A stretch of DNA of 64,000 nucleotides from Pseudomonas fluorescens. GTDB taxonomy: Bacteria; Pseudomonadota; Gammaproteobacteria; Pseudomonadales; Pseudomonadaceae. The notes below the pieces were generated by a model. The model was given only the letters and a program-made list of their open reading frames with translations. It was not told the origin of the DNA and ran no database searches. Numbering within the stretch: position 1 is the first letter of the stretch; every line of letters begins with the position of its first letter. Shown in pieces: positions 8,847 to 19,817 of the stretch. Made by a program: the position numbers and the translations under genes. The stretch lies in assembly GCF_001307275.1 (NCBI RefSeq), contig NZ_CP012831.1, positions 372,001 to 436,000 of the forward strand, in the 5' to 3' direction.

Positions 8847-9755
8847 TCAATCGAACCCTCGGCGGCCTTGCAAACCGCCGGTGTGGACAAAGACCAGGCG
8901 CGTGCCGGGGGCAAAGCCTCCCGCCTCGACCCGCGCCTTGAGCACCATCAAGGCCTTGCCGGTGTACAACGGCTCCAGTTCGATGGCCGTCGTGGTTTCG
9001 ATGAAGGCCGTGAGCTCGGCATCGACCCGGGCGAACCCGCCACGGCTGCCGTCGAACAACTCATGACGCGGGCTGGAAAGCCCCGCTTCCCCCACGATGC
9101 GCTCGACCTGCCGGGCCACGCCATGGTCCGGCGGCACGGCCAGCACGCCGTAGACCGGGCGCGCGCCCGCTTCGGCCAGCACCAGTCCGGCCAGCGATGT
9201 TCCAGTACCGCAAGCCAACCACCAACCGTGATAATCCGCCCATCCCAGCGCCGCCAGTTGCTCACGGACACTGGCTACCCACGTCATGCAACCTTGCGCC
9301 CCAGGCAATCCCGAACCGCCCTCGGGCACCGGATGCAAATGTGGATAGCGGAGCTGCCACGGTCCCCAGAAATCCGCTGCGTGCCGCTCTCGGTATCCGC
9401 CATAACCCAACCAGTGCAGGTCCATGCCAAACGCTTTCAGGTCACGCACCGTCGGCGTGTCCTGGGGATGACCGCGCAACAGCCCGGCCGTGGGAAAGCC
9501 GAAGCGCTTGCGCGCCGCCGCCAGCGCATGCAAATGGTTGGAATAGGCACCGCCCAGGCTCATGATCCCTTCGGCACCGGCCTCATGGGCGGCACGCAGA
9601 TGATGGACCAGCTTGAACCACTTGTTGCCGCTGATCAGCGGATCGATCCGGTCCAGGCGCAACACCGCCACTTCGACACCGGCACGGGCAAGCCAGTCCA
9701 GGTGAAGGGGTTCGAGGCGGGGTTGGGGATGCCAGTCGAGGGCGGGAAGCAGCAT
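8847..9755 (-). CDS. PLP-dependent ACC deaminase / D-cysteine desulfhydrase family protein
   Basis: A 302-residue fold-type II PLP enzyme. The Schiff-base lysine lies in LISGNKWFKL (about residue 47), followed by LGGAYSNHLHALA, and a glycine-rich phosphate loop ACGTGTSLAGL is near 190. The family includes ACC deaminase, D-cysteine desulfhydrase and uncharacterised relatives. True ACC deaminase is usually about 338 residues, so this shorter form is more likely a D-cysteine desulfhydrase-like enzyme. Substrate specificity is inferred. Confidence 0.8.
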   Translation of the reverse strand: MLLPALDWHPQPRLEPLHLDWLARAGVEVAVLRLDRIDPLISGNKWFKLVHHLRAAHEAGAEGIMSLGGAYSNHLHALAAARKRFGFPTAGLLRGHPQDTPTVRDLKAFGMDLHWLGYGGYRERHAADFWGPWQLRYPHLHPVPEGGSGLPGAQGCMTWVASVREQLAALGWADYHGWWLACGTGTSLAGLVLAEAGARPVYGVLAVPPDHGVARQVERIVGEAGLSSPRHELFDGSRGGFARVDAELTAFIETTTAIELEPLYTGKALMVLKARVEAGGFAPGTRLVFVHTGGLQGRRGFD

Positions 9756-9831
9756 GGCGGCAGGCCGGGTGGGAACAGGCCGCTATCTTAACAGCTTGGT
9801 GGCGGGTGACTTCAGGTTCACCCCTCCCCAC

Positions 9832-9919
9832 TGTGGGAGCGAGCTTGCTCGCGATAGCGGCGGATCAGCCAACATCATGCAACTGACTCACCGCAATCGC
9901 GAGCAAGCTCGCTCCCACA
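9832..9919. repeat. REP doublet
   Basis: Inverted pair of the GTGGGAGCGAGCTTGCTCGC type between the 3' end of fadH and the 5' side of the deaminase-family gene. Confidence 0.9.
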
Positions 9920-9941
9920 AGGGTTTTCCTGGGGTTGAGCC

Positions 9942-12002
<2,061 letters not shown>

Positions 12003-12220
12003 TCACGGAAAAAAGCGCAGCTCTGCGGCATGCGTCTGTCATGGCCCACAGCGTAAGAGTCCGGATGCGGGTGCTCAATGACCGTAACTGACAAGTTAAT
12101 GATCCAAATGTGCAGCGCACCGATCAGCCGTGCGTGACTCTCGGTGGAATGCACCAGTCCTATCAACGCTGGTCCAGGTGCTCCCCCCTAAAATAACCCT
12201 AATAACACGGTCGCCCTCGC

Positions 12221-13438
12221 ATGCATCCCCAACGAAAAATGCTGCACAACGAGTTGCACGCCCGCCCGTCGCTGTACTTCGACGAACCGGCCCACGTCTT
12301 CCACCTGGCGTTTCTGGGCGACAATGCCCAGTGCGACGCGCTGCTCGAGCGACTGTGCCCCGATACCGTCACCACGCAGGCCGCACAAGGCATCACCCGC
12401 CTGGAAGGACATCCGCTGAAGTGGGAACGCCACGCCGAGTTCTTCACCCTGACCCTGGTCGTGCCGGCCAGCAGCAATGAGTTGCAATGGACGACGCTGC
12501 CCGAAAGCCTTGCCCGGGGGATCGAAGGTCACGCCCAGCACCTCATCAATGCCGTTCAGGTGGTGGTGCGCGCAGAAGCCGGTCTCGACCTGCCCAGCTA
12601 CGGTTTCAAGGACCCTTGCGGTTCATGCGTGGGCGGTGGCGATGCCGTGGTCTGGAGCGATTTTCGCCTGACCGAGGACGGCACCAATCGCCTGCTGTTC
12701 ATCAACCGACGGCTCAACGCGTATCGCCAGGGGCGCATGATCCGGCGCCTGCTGGAAATCGAGACCTATCGCATGATGGCGTCCTTGTCGCTCAACATCG
12801 CCAAGGCACTGGACCCGCAACTGAACGAATTCGATCGGACCCTGGTGAGCCTGTCCGAACGCAACGCCAATGCCAGCGGCGTGCATGCCAAGGCCCTGCT
12901 GGAGGACATCGCCCTGCTGTCTCGCCAGGTGGTCAGCAGCACGGTCAGGAATCGCCACCGCTTCAGCGCAACCCGCGCCTACGCACAATTGGTGTTCGAA
13001 CGCCTGGGGGAGTTGCGTGAAAGTCACCTGGGGGATTGCCAGCGACTGGGCGTGTTCATCGAACGGCGCTTCAAACCCACGGTGCGTTATTGCGCAGCCA
13101 CCGAACAGCGCCTCGAACAACTGGCGATGAGCGTCGCCAACCTGGGTGATCTGCTGCAAGCCCGCGTGCAAGTGGAGATGGAAGACCAGAACGCCGAGAT
13201 CCTGCGCAGCCTCAATGCCCGTGCCGATGCACAGATCAAGATCCAGCGCGCGGTGGAAGGCCTGTCGATCATTGCCATCACCTACTACCTGATCAACCTG
13301 TTCAAGTTGGTCTACAGCGGGTTGCATACCTTGGGCGCGAACCTCTCGGCCCGTGAAGCGCTGCTGGGCATGACGCCACCGGTGCTGTTGATCATGCTGC
13401 TGATTCTGATCCGGATCAGAAAGGCCAAAAGTCACTAG
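12221..13438 (+). CDS. DUF3422 family membrane protein
   Basis: A 405-residue protein beginning MHPQRKMLHNELHARPSLYF, the DUF3422 signature (HNELHARP). The long soluble N-terminal part is followed by a helical region and two predicted membrane helices near the C-terminus (about residues 346-362 and 380-400), ending in a basic tail. The family is conserved in proteobacteria without a known function; the topology suggests a membrane-anchored cytosolic domain. It is monocistronic, with a strong hairpin after the stop. Confidence 0.85.
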   Translation: MHPQRKMLHNELHARPSLYFDEPAHVFHLAFLGDNAQCDALLERLCPDTVTTQAAQGITRLEGHPLKWERHAEFFTLTLVVPASSNELQWTTLPESLARGIEGHAQHLINAVQVVVRAEAGLDLPSYGFKDPCGSCVGGGDAVVWSDFRLTEDGTNRLLFINRRLNAYRQGRMIRRLLEIETYRMMASLSLNIAKALDPQLNEFDRTLVSLSERNANASGVHAKALLEDIALLSRQVVSSTVRNRHRFSATRAYAQLVFERLGELRESHLGDCQRLGVFIERRFKPTVRYCAATEQRLEQLAMSVANLGDLLQARVQVEMEDQNAEILRSLNARADAQIKIQRAVEGLSIIAITYYLINLFKLVYSGLHTLGANLSAREALLGMTPPVLLIMLLILIRIRKAKSH

Positions 13439-13452
13439 CGCGCCTTGCCGGC

Positions 13453-13489
13453 GCAGAGGGTGTCCAAAGATTCCTTGGACACCCTCTGC
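13453..13489 (+). terminator. Strong hairpin after the DUF3422 gene
   Basis: Arms GCAGAGGGTGTCCAA and TTGGACACCCTCTGC pair perfectly across a 7-base loop. No T-run follows, so it is either a weak intrinsic terminator or an mRNA-stabilising stem. Confidence 0.5.
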
Positions 13490-13611
13490 GGGGGCTTGCC
13501 GGGCGTACAAATCAGCGCCCGCCCTTCGCTAATCCCTTGTTTTACCGTACCCTGCCCCGTAGCTCCTGATGAAAAATCACGAACCTGCACACGGCCGCTG
13601 ACTGTTCCCCC

Positions 13612-14742
13612 ATGCGCAAATTTTTGTACCTGCTGTTTTCACTGGCCTTGATTGCCGCCCTGGTCACCTACGCACTGTGGACGACCGATCGTCCTGCGGG
13701 TCATTACCTGTCAGACCTGCGTATCAACCTGGCGGTCGACCAGGGCACGCCCGCCGACCGCGGCAACCTGCTGGGCATCCAGCCTGAACTGTTCCCCACC
13801 GACTACCAGAGCCCCGAGCGCCTGCACCGCAAACTGGCGGCCTACCTGCAGGCGGCTCGCGACCAGGGTTTTCTCAATGCCAAGACCGTGGTGGTCCTGC
13901 CCGAGCACATCGGCACCTGGTTGATGATCGGTGGCGAAAAAGACGAGTTGTACCAGGCCACCACCCTGAAGGAAGCCATGCACTGGATGGCGGTCAGCAA
14001 TCCACTGGCGTTTATCCAGGCGCTGGTCAGTGCCCAAGGCGATAACCGCCTGGAGGATGCCAACCTGCGCATGAAAGCCCAGGGCATGGCCCGCGACTAT
14101 CAAGCGCTGTTCGGCGGACTGGCCAAGGAGTTCGGCGTCACCCTGGTGGCCGGCTCCATCGTGCTGCCCGAGCCCAGCGTCAGCGACGGCGAGCTGAAGA
14201 TTGGCCGCGGCGCCCTGTACAACAGCAGCCTTGTGTTCAGCAGCGATGGCCGGCCGATCGGCCAGCCGCAACGCCAACGACATCCGGTCTTCGAACAGCA
14301 GGATGTGCTGGGCGCCGACCATCCGGTCCCACCCCTCGTCATAGACACCCCCGCCGGGCGCCTGGGCGTGCTGATCGGCAGCGACAGCTGGTACCCGCTC
14401 CACTACCGGCAGCTCAACGAACAGGGCGCGCAACTGATCGCGGTGCCCGCCTTCATCATCGGTCGCGGCGCCTGGGACAAGCCCTGGAGCGGTTATAAGG
14501 GCCTGTCCACACCGAGCGAAGTGAGCCTCAAGCCCGGTGAAGTGAGCGAGGGGCAAGCCTGGCATCGCCTGACATTGACCGGTCAATTGCCCATCAGCCA
14601 AGCCCTGGGCGGTGTCAGCGTGTTCCTGCGTGGCCAGTTCTGGGACAGCGGCAGCGCCGGCCAGAGTTTCATCAGCCACAACGGCCAGCACTTCCCCGAT
14701 GGCGAAGCCCGTGGCGCGCGCCTGCTTAACCTGTGGTTGTGA
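13612..14742 (+). CDS. Membrane-anchored carbon-nitrogen hydrolase (nitrilase-fold) protein
   Basis: A 376-residue protein with an N-terminal membrane anchor or uncleaved signal (about 4-24) and a nitrilase-superfamily domain. Recognisable parts are VVVLPEHIGTW (position of the catalytic Glu), FGVTLVAGSIVLPEP, and GVLIGSDSWYP, where the usual catalytic Cys is replaced by Ser in this reading (IGSDSWYP against IC-D-YP). The Glu is therefore visible but the nucleophile is doubtful. It could be an amidase-like or catalytically altered periplasmic protein. The stop lies two bases before the AraC-type gene, indicating coupled expression. Confidence 0.72.
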   Translation: MRKFLYLLFSLALIAALVTYALWTTDRPAGHYLSDLRINLAVDQGTPADRGNLLGIQPELFPTDYQSPERLHRKLAAYLQAARDQGFLNAKTVVVLPEHIGTWLMIGGEKDELYQATTLKEAMHWMAVSNPLAFIQALVSAQGDNRLEDANLRMKAQGMARDYQALFGGLAKEFGVTLVAGSIVLPEPSVSDGELKIGRGALYNSSLVFSSDGRPIGQPQRQRHPVFEQQDVLGADHPVPPLVIDTPAGRLGVLIGSDSWYPLHYRQLNEQGAQLIAVPAFIIGRGAWDKPWSGYKGLSTPSEVSLKPGEVSEGQAWHRLTLTGQLPISQALGGVSVFLRGQFWDSGSAGQSFISHNGQHFPDGEARGARLLNLWL

Positions 14743-14744
14743 GC

Positions 14745-15782
14745 ATGAAACCGCAGCCGATGCGCCTGGGGGACCTGTCAGTAGGTTTCGTCCACAGCCT
14801 GGCTGACGCAATTGCCAGCCATGGGCAGGACCCCAAGCCTTTGCTGGAGCAGTACGGCCTCGATGCCGCGCGCCTGGCCGAGCCCGGCGCACGCCTGTCG
14901 ATCCCACGCTACATGCGCCTGGGCCACGCCGCGATTCAACAGACCCAGGACCCGGCCCTGGGCCTGCGCATGGGTCAGCTCGGGCGCTTGAGCCAGGCCG
15001 GGCTGGCGGGCGTTACCGCTGCCCAGGCACCGACCGTGCGCGAGGCGGCCCGCTGCATGATCCGCTTCGAGCCGCTGTATGGCTCCAACTATCGCGGCCA
15101 ATCGAGTTTTCATGAGGATGCCCGCGGCGCTTGGCTACGGTTCTATTCCATCAGCCCGTATAACGCCTACAACCGCTTCGTGGTGGATTCGATCATCGCC
15201 GGCTGGCTGGCCCAACTGTCCAGCGTCAGCGGCATCGCGCTGCGGCCCGAACGCATCGAAATCGAATTCGAGGAACCGGCGTACCTGGAGGCTTACCGCA
15301 CGCTCGGTGACTGCCCGATCCAGTTTGGCGCCGAACAGAATCAACTGCGACTGGGCCTGGACAGCCTCGCCCAGCGCAACCCACAGCATTGCCCCAGCAC
15401 CTGGCACCATATGGTTCAATTGTGTGAGCGGGAACTGGAACAACTGACCCGCACCCGCAGCCTGCGTGAGCGCATCATTCAATTGCTGGGACCGTTGCTC
15501 AGCGGGGGCCGGGAACCCGACCTGGAAGAAGTGGCGGCCCGCCTGAAACTGCCGACCTGGACCCTGCGGCGCAAGCTGGCCGAGGAAGGCACGCAATTTC
15601 GCGCCATCCTCAACGACACCCGCCGCGACTTGGCCATGACCTACATACGCGATACCGAACTGGCGTTCGGCGAAATCGCCTACTTGTTGGGGTTTGCCTC
15701 AGCCGAGGCCTTTCAACGAGCCTTCAAACGCTGGAACGACCAGACGCCCGGGGAATTTCGTCGTAGTCACAGAGGGCGTTGA
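14745..15782 (+). CDS. AraC-family regulator with Arabinose_bd-type N-terminus
   Basis: A 345-residue regulator. The N-terminal about 200 residues match the ligand-binding region found in OruR/ArgR-like and virulence AraC proteins (GLRMGQLGRLSQAGLAGVTA). The C-terminus carries two helix-turn-helix motifs, including LPTWTLRRKLAEEGTQFR and the conserved LGFASAEAFQRAFKRW. The ATG is two bases after the nitrilase-fold gene stop, so the regulator is cotranscribed with it and may control it. The inducer is unknown. Confidence 0.87.
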   Translation: MKPQPMRLGDLSVGFVHSLADAIASHGQDPKPLLEQYGLDAARLAEPGARLSIPRYMRLGHAAIQQTQDPALGLRMGQLGRLSQAGLAGVTAAQAPTVREAARCMIRFEPLYGSNYRGQSSFHEDARGAWLRFYSISPYNAYNRFVVDSIIAGWLAQLSSVSGIALRPERIEIEFEEPAYLEAYRTLGDCPIQFGAEQNQLRLGLDSLAQRNPQHCPSTWHHMVQLCERELEQLTRTRSLRERIIQLLGPLLSGGREPDLEEVAARLKLPTWTLRRKLAEEGTQFRAILNDTRRDLAMTYIRDTELAFGEIAYLLGFASAEAFQRAFKRWNDQTPGEFRRSHRGR

Positions 15783-15805
15783 GCTTCAAGCGCTAGCCTG
15801 TTCTC

Positions 15806-15892
15806 CTACAACTCCGTTGCATCTTCGGCGGGTTCCAGCGGGTCCAGTTCATAGGCCTGGTATTCCAGCAGCTCTTCCTGATAATCGTCCAT
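15806..15892 (-). CDS. Small acidic protein, 28 residues
   Basis: The reading frame encodes a 28-residue protein starting MDDYQEELLEYQAYELDP and ending DATEL. It is very acidic with no hydrophobic segment. A near-ideal ribosome site (GGGGAAGGA) lies 7 bases before the ATG, and the spacing and codon choice look like a genuine gene, so I treat it as real despite its size. It is convergent with the AraC-type gene. Function is unknown. Confidence 0.6.
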   Translation of the reverse strand: MDDYQEELLEYQAYELDPLEPAEDATEL

Positions 15893-16061
15893 TACGTGTC
15901 CTTCCCCTGTTATTGAATCCAATGCCTGATGGCGCTGGCATCAGCATAAAGCTGCTTTATGAACAAAACATGAAGCAAAGGCTTCATGAATTAAACGTAG
16001 CACAGGGTCGGGAAATTACCGCGTGAAGTGTGACAGGGCGTAACGCCCTGCCACGGGAAGC

Positions 16062-16955
16062 TCAGGAAGCCGGAAGCGGCTGGATCGGCTCGCTCGGGGC
16101 CGGTAACGAGCTGGACGGTGGTGGTGGCGGTGTCACGGTTTCCGTCGTCGGCGCAGACTCGAACGACTCAGGCGCAATCGGCGCTGGCTCGCTCGGCGGT
16201 GCGACGGGTTCCGACACCGCAGGGGCGGTTTCGACGGGGGCCGGCGCAGCCTCCTCTACCGGCGTGGCTGCTGCGGGTGCAGGCGCAACCGGTTCCGACG
16301 CAGGTGCTGCAGCTGGAGCCGGAGCCGGAGCCGGCATCAAGGCGGCCGGCTCAGCCTTGGTTTCCGGGACACCCAGCTCAGTTTTTGGCTTATCGGCATT
16401 CTCGGCCTTCTCGGCAGCTTTCTTCGCTTCGGGGGGCAGGAACAGCTCCACCAAGGCAAAGAAACGCTCATAGAACTTGGCCGCCGACACGGTTTCGCTG
16501 GCGACCTTGACCATCGAATCGTCCGAAGAGCCGATCGGCATCGACACCGACCCCAGCACGCCCACCCCCAGGCTGGCGGAGTTGTTGGTTTTCTTCAGGG
16601 CATAACGGTCCTGCAGGGCGTTGGCGAACATGGTCGCACGGTGTCCGGCACCACCGTCCTCGGCACAGACCAGATTGAAACTGATCTCCATGTGGGTCTC
16701 GCCGGTCTGCTGGAAACTCTTGTGGCCACTGACCAGCTTCGGATCGCTGCTGGTGATGATGTAGCCCTGGCTGAGCAACGCCCGGCGCCCGGCCTCGCAG
16801 GTCGCCGCGTCACTCACGGGATAAGTGCGCGAGAACGTGCCGGAATCATCGAAGTTCTCGTGCTCGTAGATGGCGGCTTTCTTCGACGAGCAACCGGCTG
16901 CGGCGGCCAGCACCAATGCAAGCCCGACGGTGCGCATGTGAAATGATTTGAACAT
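16062..16955 (-). CDS. DUF2242 lipoprotein with Pro/Ala-rich tail
   Basis: A 297-residue lipoprotein. The signal peptide ends in the lipobox AAAAGCSS (Cys at about 22), followed by a DUF2242 domain (about 25-165; YEHENFDDSGTFSRTYPVSD). From about residue 180 it becomes low-complexity: Ala/Pro/Glu-rich, with repeated PAPA and EPVAP elements, likely a flexible periplasmic linker or peptidoglycan-spanning tail. A second ATG six codons in is a possible alternative start. Function of the family is unknown. Confidence 0.82.
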   Translation of the reverse strand: MFKSFHMRTVGLALVLAAAAGCSSKKAAIYEHENFDDSGTFSRTYPVSDAATCEAGRRALLSQGYIITSSDPKLVSGHKSFQQTGETHMEISFNLVCAEDGGAGHRATMFANALQDRYALKKTNNSASLGVGVLGSVSMPIGSSDDSMVKVASETVSAAKFYERFFALVELFLPPEAKKAAEKAENADKPKTELGVPETKAEPAALMPAPAPAPAAAPASEPVAPAPAAATPVEEAAPAPVETAPAVSEPVAPPSEPAPIAPESFESAPTTETVTPPPPPSSSLPAPSEPIQPLPAS

Positions 16956-17212
16956 TGAACATCCTGAGAGAAACGGTCCGGGGCGTATTGTGCAACAGAA
17001 CGCGACCTGGCAGCGTGGCTAATCTTGTTTCAAGGGGGTTACAAGTTTACTGGGGGTTGTTTGCAGGAAAAAGACGCTAATCCGGTGGATCGACGAACAC
17101 CCGCTTTTGGGCAACAAGCTGATACAAAAACCCTGGCATTTTGGCCCGATGCGGTTCACTTGAGCCGTTACCGAAGAAATAGATGCCCCCCTCACCCTCC
17201 CCAAAAAAACCA
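16956..17212. other. Intergenic region upstream of the DUF2242 gene
   Basis: About 260 bases of lower GC between divergent transcription of the DUF2242 gene and the 3' end of ppiD. I see no credible coding region. It should contain the DUF2242 promoter; no clear operator was recognised. Confidence 0.4.
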
Positions 17213-17256
17213 AAAAAAAACGGCGCTTCCCATTTCTGAAGAAGCGCCGTTTTTTC
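17213..17256 (-). terminator. Intrinsic terminator of ppiD
   Basis: Arms AACGGCGCTTC and GAAGCGCCGTT pair around a short loop, and the minus-strand reading is followed by a long run of T. It lies just after the ppiD stop. Confidence 0.85.
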
Positions 17257-17299
17257 AAGTGAGCAGCATCACAGCCAGGTTTGAAAAAGCATCAAGCGA

Positions 17300-19171
17300 T
17301 TAGAAACGCTTGATATCCGCCTGACTCTCCAACTGCTTGCGATAGGCCGCGAAGTCCTGCTGACCCACACGGGACGCAAGGTAGCGACGATATTCCGCTT
17401 TCTCTTCGTCAGTCGGTGCCGCCGCTTCGTTCACGCCGTTCAGACGCACGACCACCAGGCTGCCGTCAGGCAAGGTCACGCTGCTGAACGTCGGCTTGTC
17501 CTTGGACTCAGGCTTGGGCATGCGGAACAGTGCTTGCAACACCGCTGGGTCGATGCCTTCCTGGTTGCGGGTGGCCGCCTCGGTGGGTTTCCAGCCTTGG
17601 CCGTCAACCGCTTTGTCCAATGCCGTCTTACCGTCGCGCAGACTGGCAATCAGCTCGTCGGCGCGGGTCTTGGCCGCTGCGCTGGCGTGTTCCTTGGTCA
17701 GTTGCGCACGAATCGGCCCGGCCACTTTTTCCAGGGGCAGTTGCTCAGGCTTGCGGTGTTCCTTGGCACGCAGCACCACGACGGTTTCCGGGTCCAGTTC
17801 GATGGCGGTGCTGTTGGCACCTTCATCCAGCACTTCCGGGCTGAACGCCGCAGTGACCACGGCACGGTTGGCCGCAATCCCTTCACCGCCTTCACGACCG
17901 AACGGGGCCGATGTGTGGACGGTCAGCTTCAGGTCCTGAGCCGGCTGCGCCAGGTCGGACGCTTCGAACGAGGCATCCTCCAGTTGCTTGGTCGCCTCCA
18001 CGAAACGCTGCTCCACCTGCTGAGTCTTCAACTCACGAGTCAGCTTGTCCTTGAGACTGGCGAAGGTCGGCACTTCGGGCGCCTCGACACCCAGCAGCTT
18101 GATCAGGTGCAGACCGAAATCGGTGCGGACCGGTGCCGAGACCTGGTCCTTGCTCAAGGCGTACAAGGCCTTTTCGAATTCCGGATCGTAGACGCCTGGG
18201 CCGGCATAGCCGAGATCGCCGCCATTGTTCGCCGAACCCGGATCCTGGGAAAACTCCTTCGCCAGGGCTTCAAACGACTCGCCTTTGGCCAGGCGAGCCT
18301 GGATCTCTTCGATCTTCGCCTTGGCCTGGGCTTCGGTCACCTTGTCATTCACTTCGATCAGGATGTGCGCAGCGCGACGCTGCTCGGACAGGTTGGCGAT
18401 TTCTTTCTGATAGGCCGCTTGCAGGTCTTCGTCCTTGACGCTGACCTGATCGAAGAAAGAGGCTTTCTTCAGCTCGAGGTAATCGATGACCACCTGGTCA
18501 GGCGTCATGAATTCCTTGGCGTGTTGGTCGTAGTAAGCCTTGACCTCATCATCGGTCAGCTTCACCGACGCAGGATCGGCCTTGATGCTCAAGGTGGCGA
18601 AATCACGGGTCTGCTTTTCCAGGCGGGCGAATGCCAACACTTGGGCATCGGTGACAAAACCGCTGCCCGCCAGGCCGGCGCGCAACTGACCGATCAGCAT
18701 TTCCTGAGCCAGCATCTGGCGGAATTGCATACGGCTGTAACCCAACTGGCGAATCACCTGATCGAAACGCTCGGCACTGAATTTGCCATCGACCTGGAAC
18801 TCAGGCGTTTGCAGGATGACTTGATCGAGCGCAGCTTCGGAGAAAGCGAATTTCGCATCGTGTGCGCCTTGCAGCAACAACTTGCGGTCGATCAGGCCCT
18901 TGAGCGCCGAATCGCGCAGCATTTTTTCGTCCAGCAGGGAGGCGTCGAAATCCTTGCCCAGCTGTTGCATGAGCTGACGGCGTTGCATGTCGACCGCCTG
19001 GCTCAGCTCGTTCTGGCTGATATTTTCGCCGTTGACCTTGGCCGCGTCGTTACTGTTGGTAGTAGCTTGGAAAATGGCATCGAAACCGGTCAACGCCATC
19101 AATGCGACGATGACCCCGATGATGGTCTTGGCAATCCAGCCTTGTGAATTGTCCCTGATATTCTGCAGCAT
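17300..19171 (-). CDS. ppiD: Peptidyl-prolyl cis/trans isomerase PpiD
   Basis: A 623-residue periplasmic folding factor anchored in the inner membrane. One N-terminal helix (about 12-30, AKTIIGVIVALMALTGFDA) is followed by a SurA-like chaperone region, a parvulin domain at about 265-360 (RRAAHILIEVNDKVTEAQAK to GPVRTDFGLHLIKL-type end) and a second degenerate C-terminal domain. PpiD works at the exit of the Sec translocon on newly exported outer-membrane proteins. The position next to hupB and lon is conserved in Pseudomonas. Confidence 0.95.
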   Translation of the reverse strand: MLQNIRDNSQGWIAKTIIGVIVALMALTGFDAIFQATTNSNDAAKVNGENISQNELSQAVDMQRRQLMQQLGKDFDASLLDEKMLRDSALKGLIDRKLLLQGAHDAKFAFSEAALDQVILQTPEFQVDGKFSAERFDQVIRQLGYSRMQFRQMLAQEMLIGQLRAGLAGSGFVTDAQVLAFARLEKQTRDFATLSIKADPASVKLTDDEVKAYYDQHAKEFMTPDQVVIDYLELKKASFFDQVSVKDEDLQAAYQKEIANLSEQRRAAHILIEVNDKVTEAQAKAKIEEIQARLAKGESFEALAKEFSQDPGSANNGGDLGYAGPGVYDPEFEKALYALSKDQVSAPVRTDFGLHLIKLLGVEAPEVPTFASLKDKLTRELKTQQVEQRFVEATKQLEDASFEASDLAQPAQDLKLTVHTSAPFGREGGEGIAANRAVVTAAFSPEVLDEGANSTAIELDPETVVVLRAKEHRKPEQLPLEKVAGPIRAQLTKEHASAAAKTRADELIASLRDGKTALDKAVDGQGWKPTEAATRNQEGIDPAVLQALFRMPKPESKDKPTFSSVTLPDGSLVVVRLNGVNEAAAPTDEEKAEYRRYLASRVGQQDFAAYRKQLESQADIKRF

Positions 19172-19273
19172 GCGTCCCCCAGAAACGGTTGAACTTCAAA
19201 TTTAGGCAACCGTGGAGCGTGGGTAGAATCCGGATAGAAGAAAGGCGCATCCGAGGATGCGCCTTCTCGTAAC

Positions 19274-19348
19274 TGGCGGAGCGGACCGGGCTCGAACCTG
19301 CAAGCCCTGGCGTGCCAGGCCGGTTGTAACCGGCCATATTACCGCTCC
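19274..19348 (-). pseudogene. tRNA-like element, probably a degenerate tRNA
   Basis: On the minus strand a perfect 7-bp acceptor stem (GGAGCGG with CCGCTCC) is followed by G and an encoded CCA. It has TA at positions 8-9 and a T-loop TTCGAGC on a 5-bp stem with one mismatch, total 75 bases. The middle does not fold as D and anticodon arms: it forms a 7-bp hairpin (GGCCGGT/ACCGGCC) and a 5-bp hairpin with a 4-base loop (CCTGG CACG CCAGG), so no 7-base anticodon loop exists. A decoding role is unlikely. It lies between hupB and ppiD, transcribed in the same direction as both. Confidence 0.5.
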
Positions 19349-19395
19349 GCTGCCAAGCCAGGCATGACCCCGACCCGGATAAACTCAACGAAACC

Positions 19396-19668
19396 TTAGT
19401 TAACGGCTTCTTTCAGTGCTTTACCAGCTTTGAAGCCTGGCTTTTTGGCAGCAGCGATTTCCAGCGTCTTACCGGTCTGCGGGTTGCGACCGATACGAGC
19501 AGGACGATCGGTCACGGAGAAGGTGCCGAAACCAACCAGAACAACGGAGTCGCCAGCCTTGAGAGCGCCAGTGACGGATTCGATTACAGCGTCCAGCGCA
19601 CGGCCAGCAGCAGCTTTCGGGATATCAGCGGATGCAGCGATAGCATCAATCAGTTCCGACTTGTTCAC
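19396..19668 (-). CDS. hupB: DNA-binding protein HU-beta
   Basis: A 90-residue histone-like protein with the complete HU fold: [21 protein letters not shown] at the N-terminus and the DNA-binding arm with [21 protein letters not shown] at about 46-66. It forms dimers that bend and compact DNA. It follows lon in the transcription direction, as in other pseudomonads, and probably has its own promoter in the AT-rich stretch just upstream. Confidence 0.97.
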   Translation of the reverse strand: MNKSELIDAIAASADIPKAAAGRALDAVIESVTGALKAGDSVVLVGFGTFSVTDRPARIGRNPQTGKTLEIAAAKKPGFKAGKALKEAVN

Positions 19669-19817
19669 TCTAAGTCCCCTTATATCTATTTGAGATGATT
19701 CTAAGTTTTTTTGGTGAAAGCAAAAACGAGTGCTGAATGGCCTGCAGACACTTAAGAGCCGCTTTATAACAAGGGCTCTAAAAAACTGTCAAGGAAGGCC
19801 CTCCAGGCCAATGCGTA

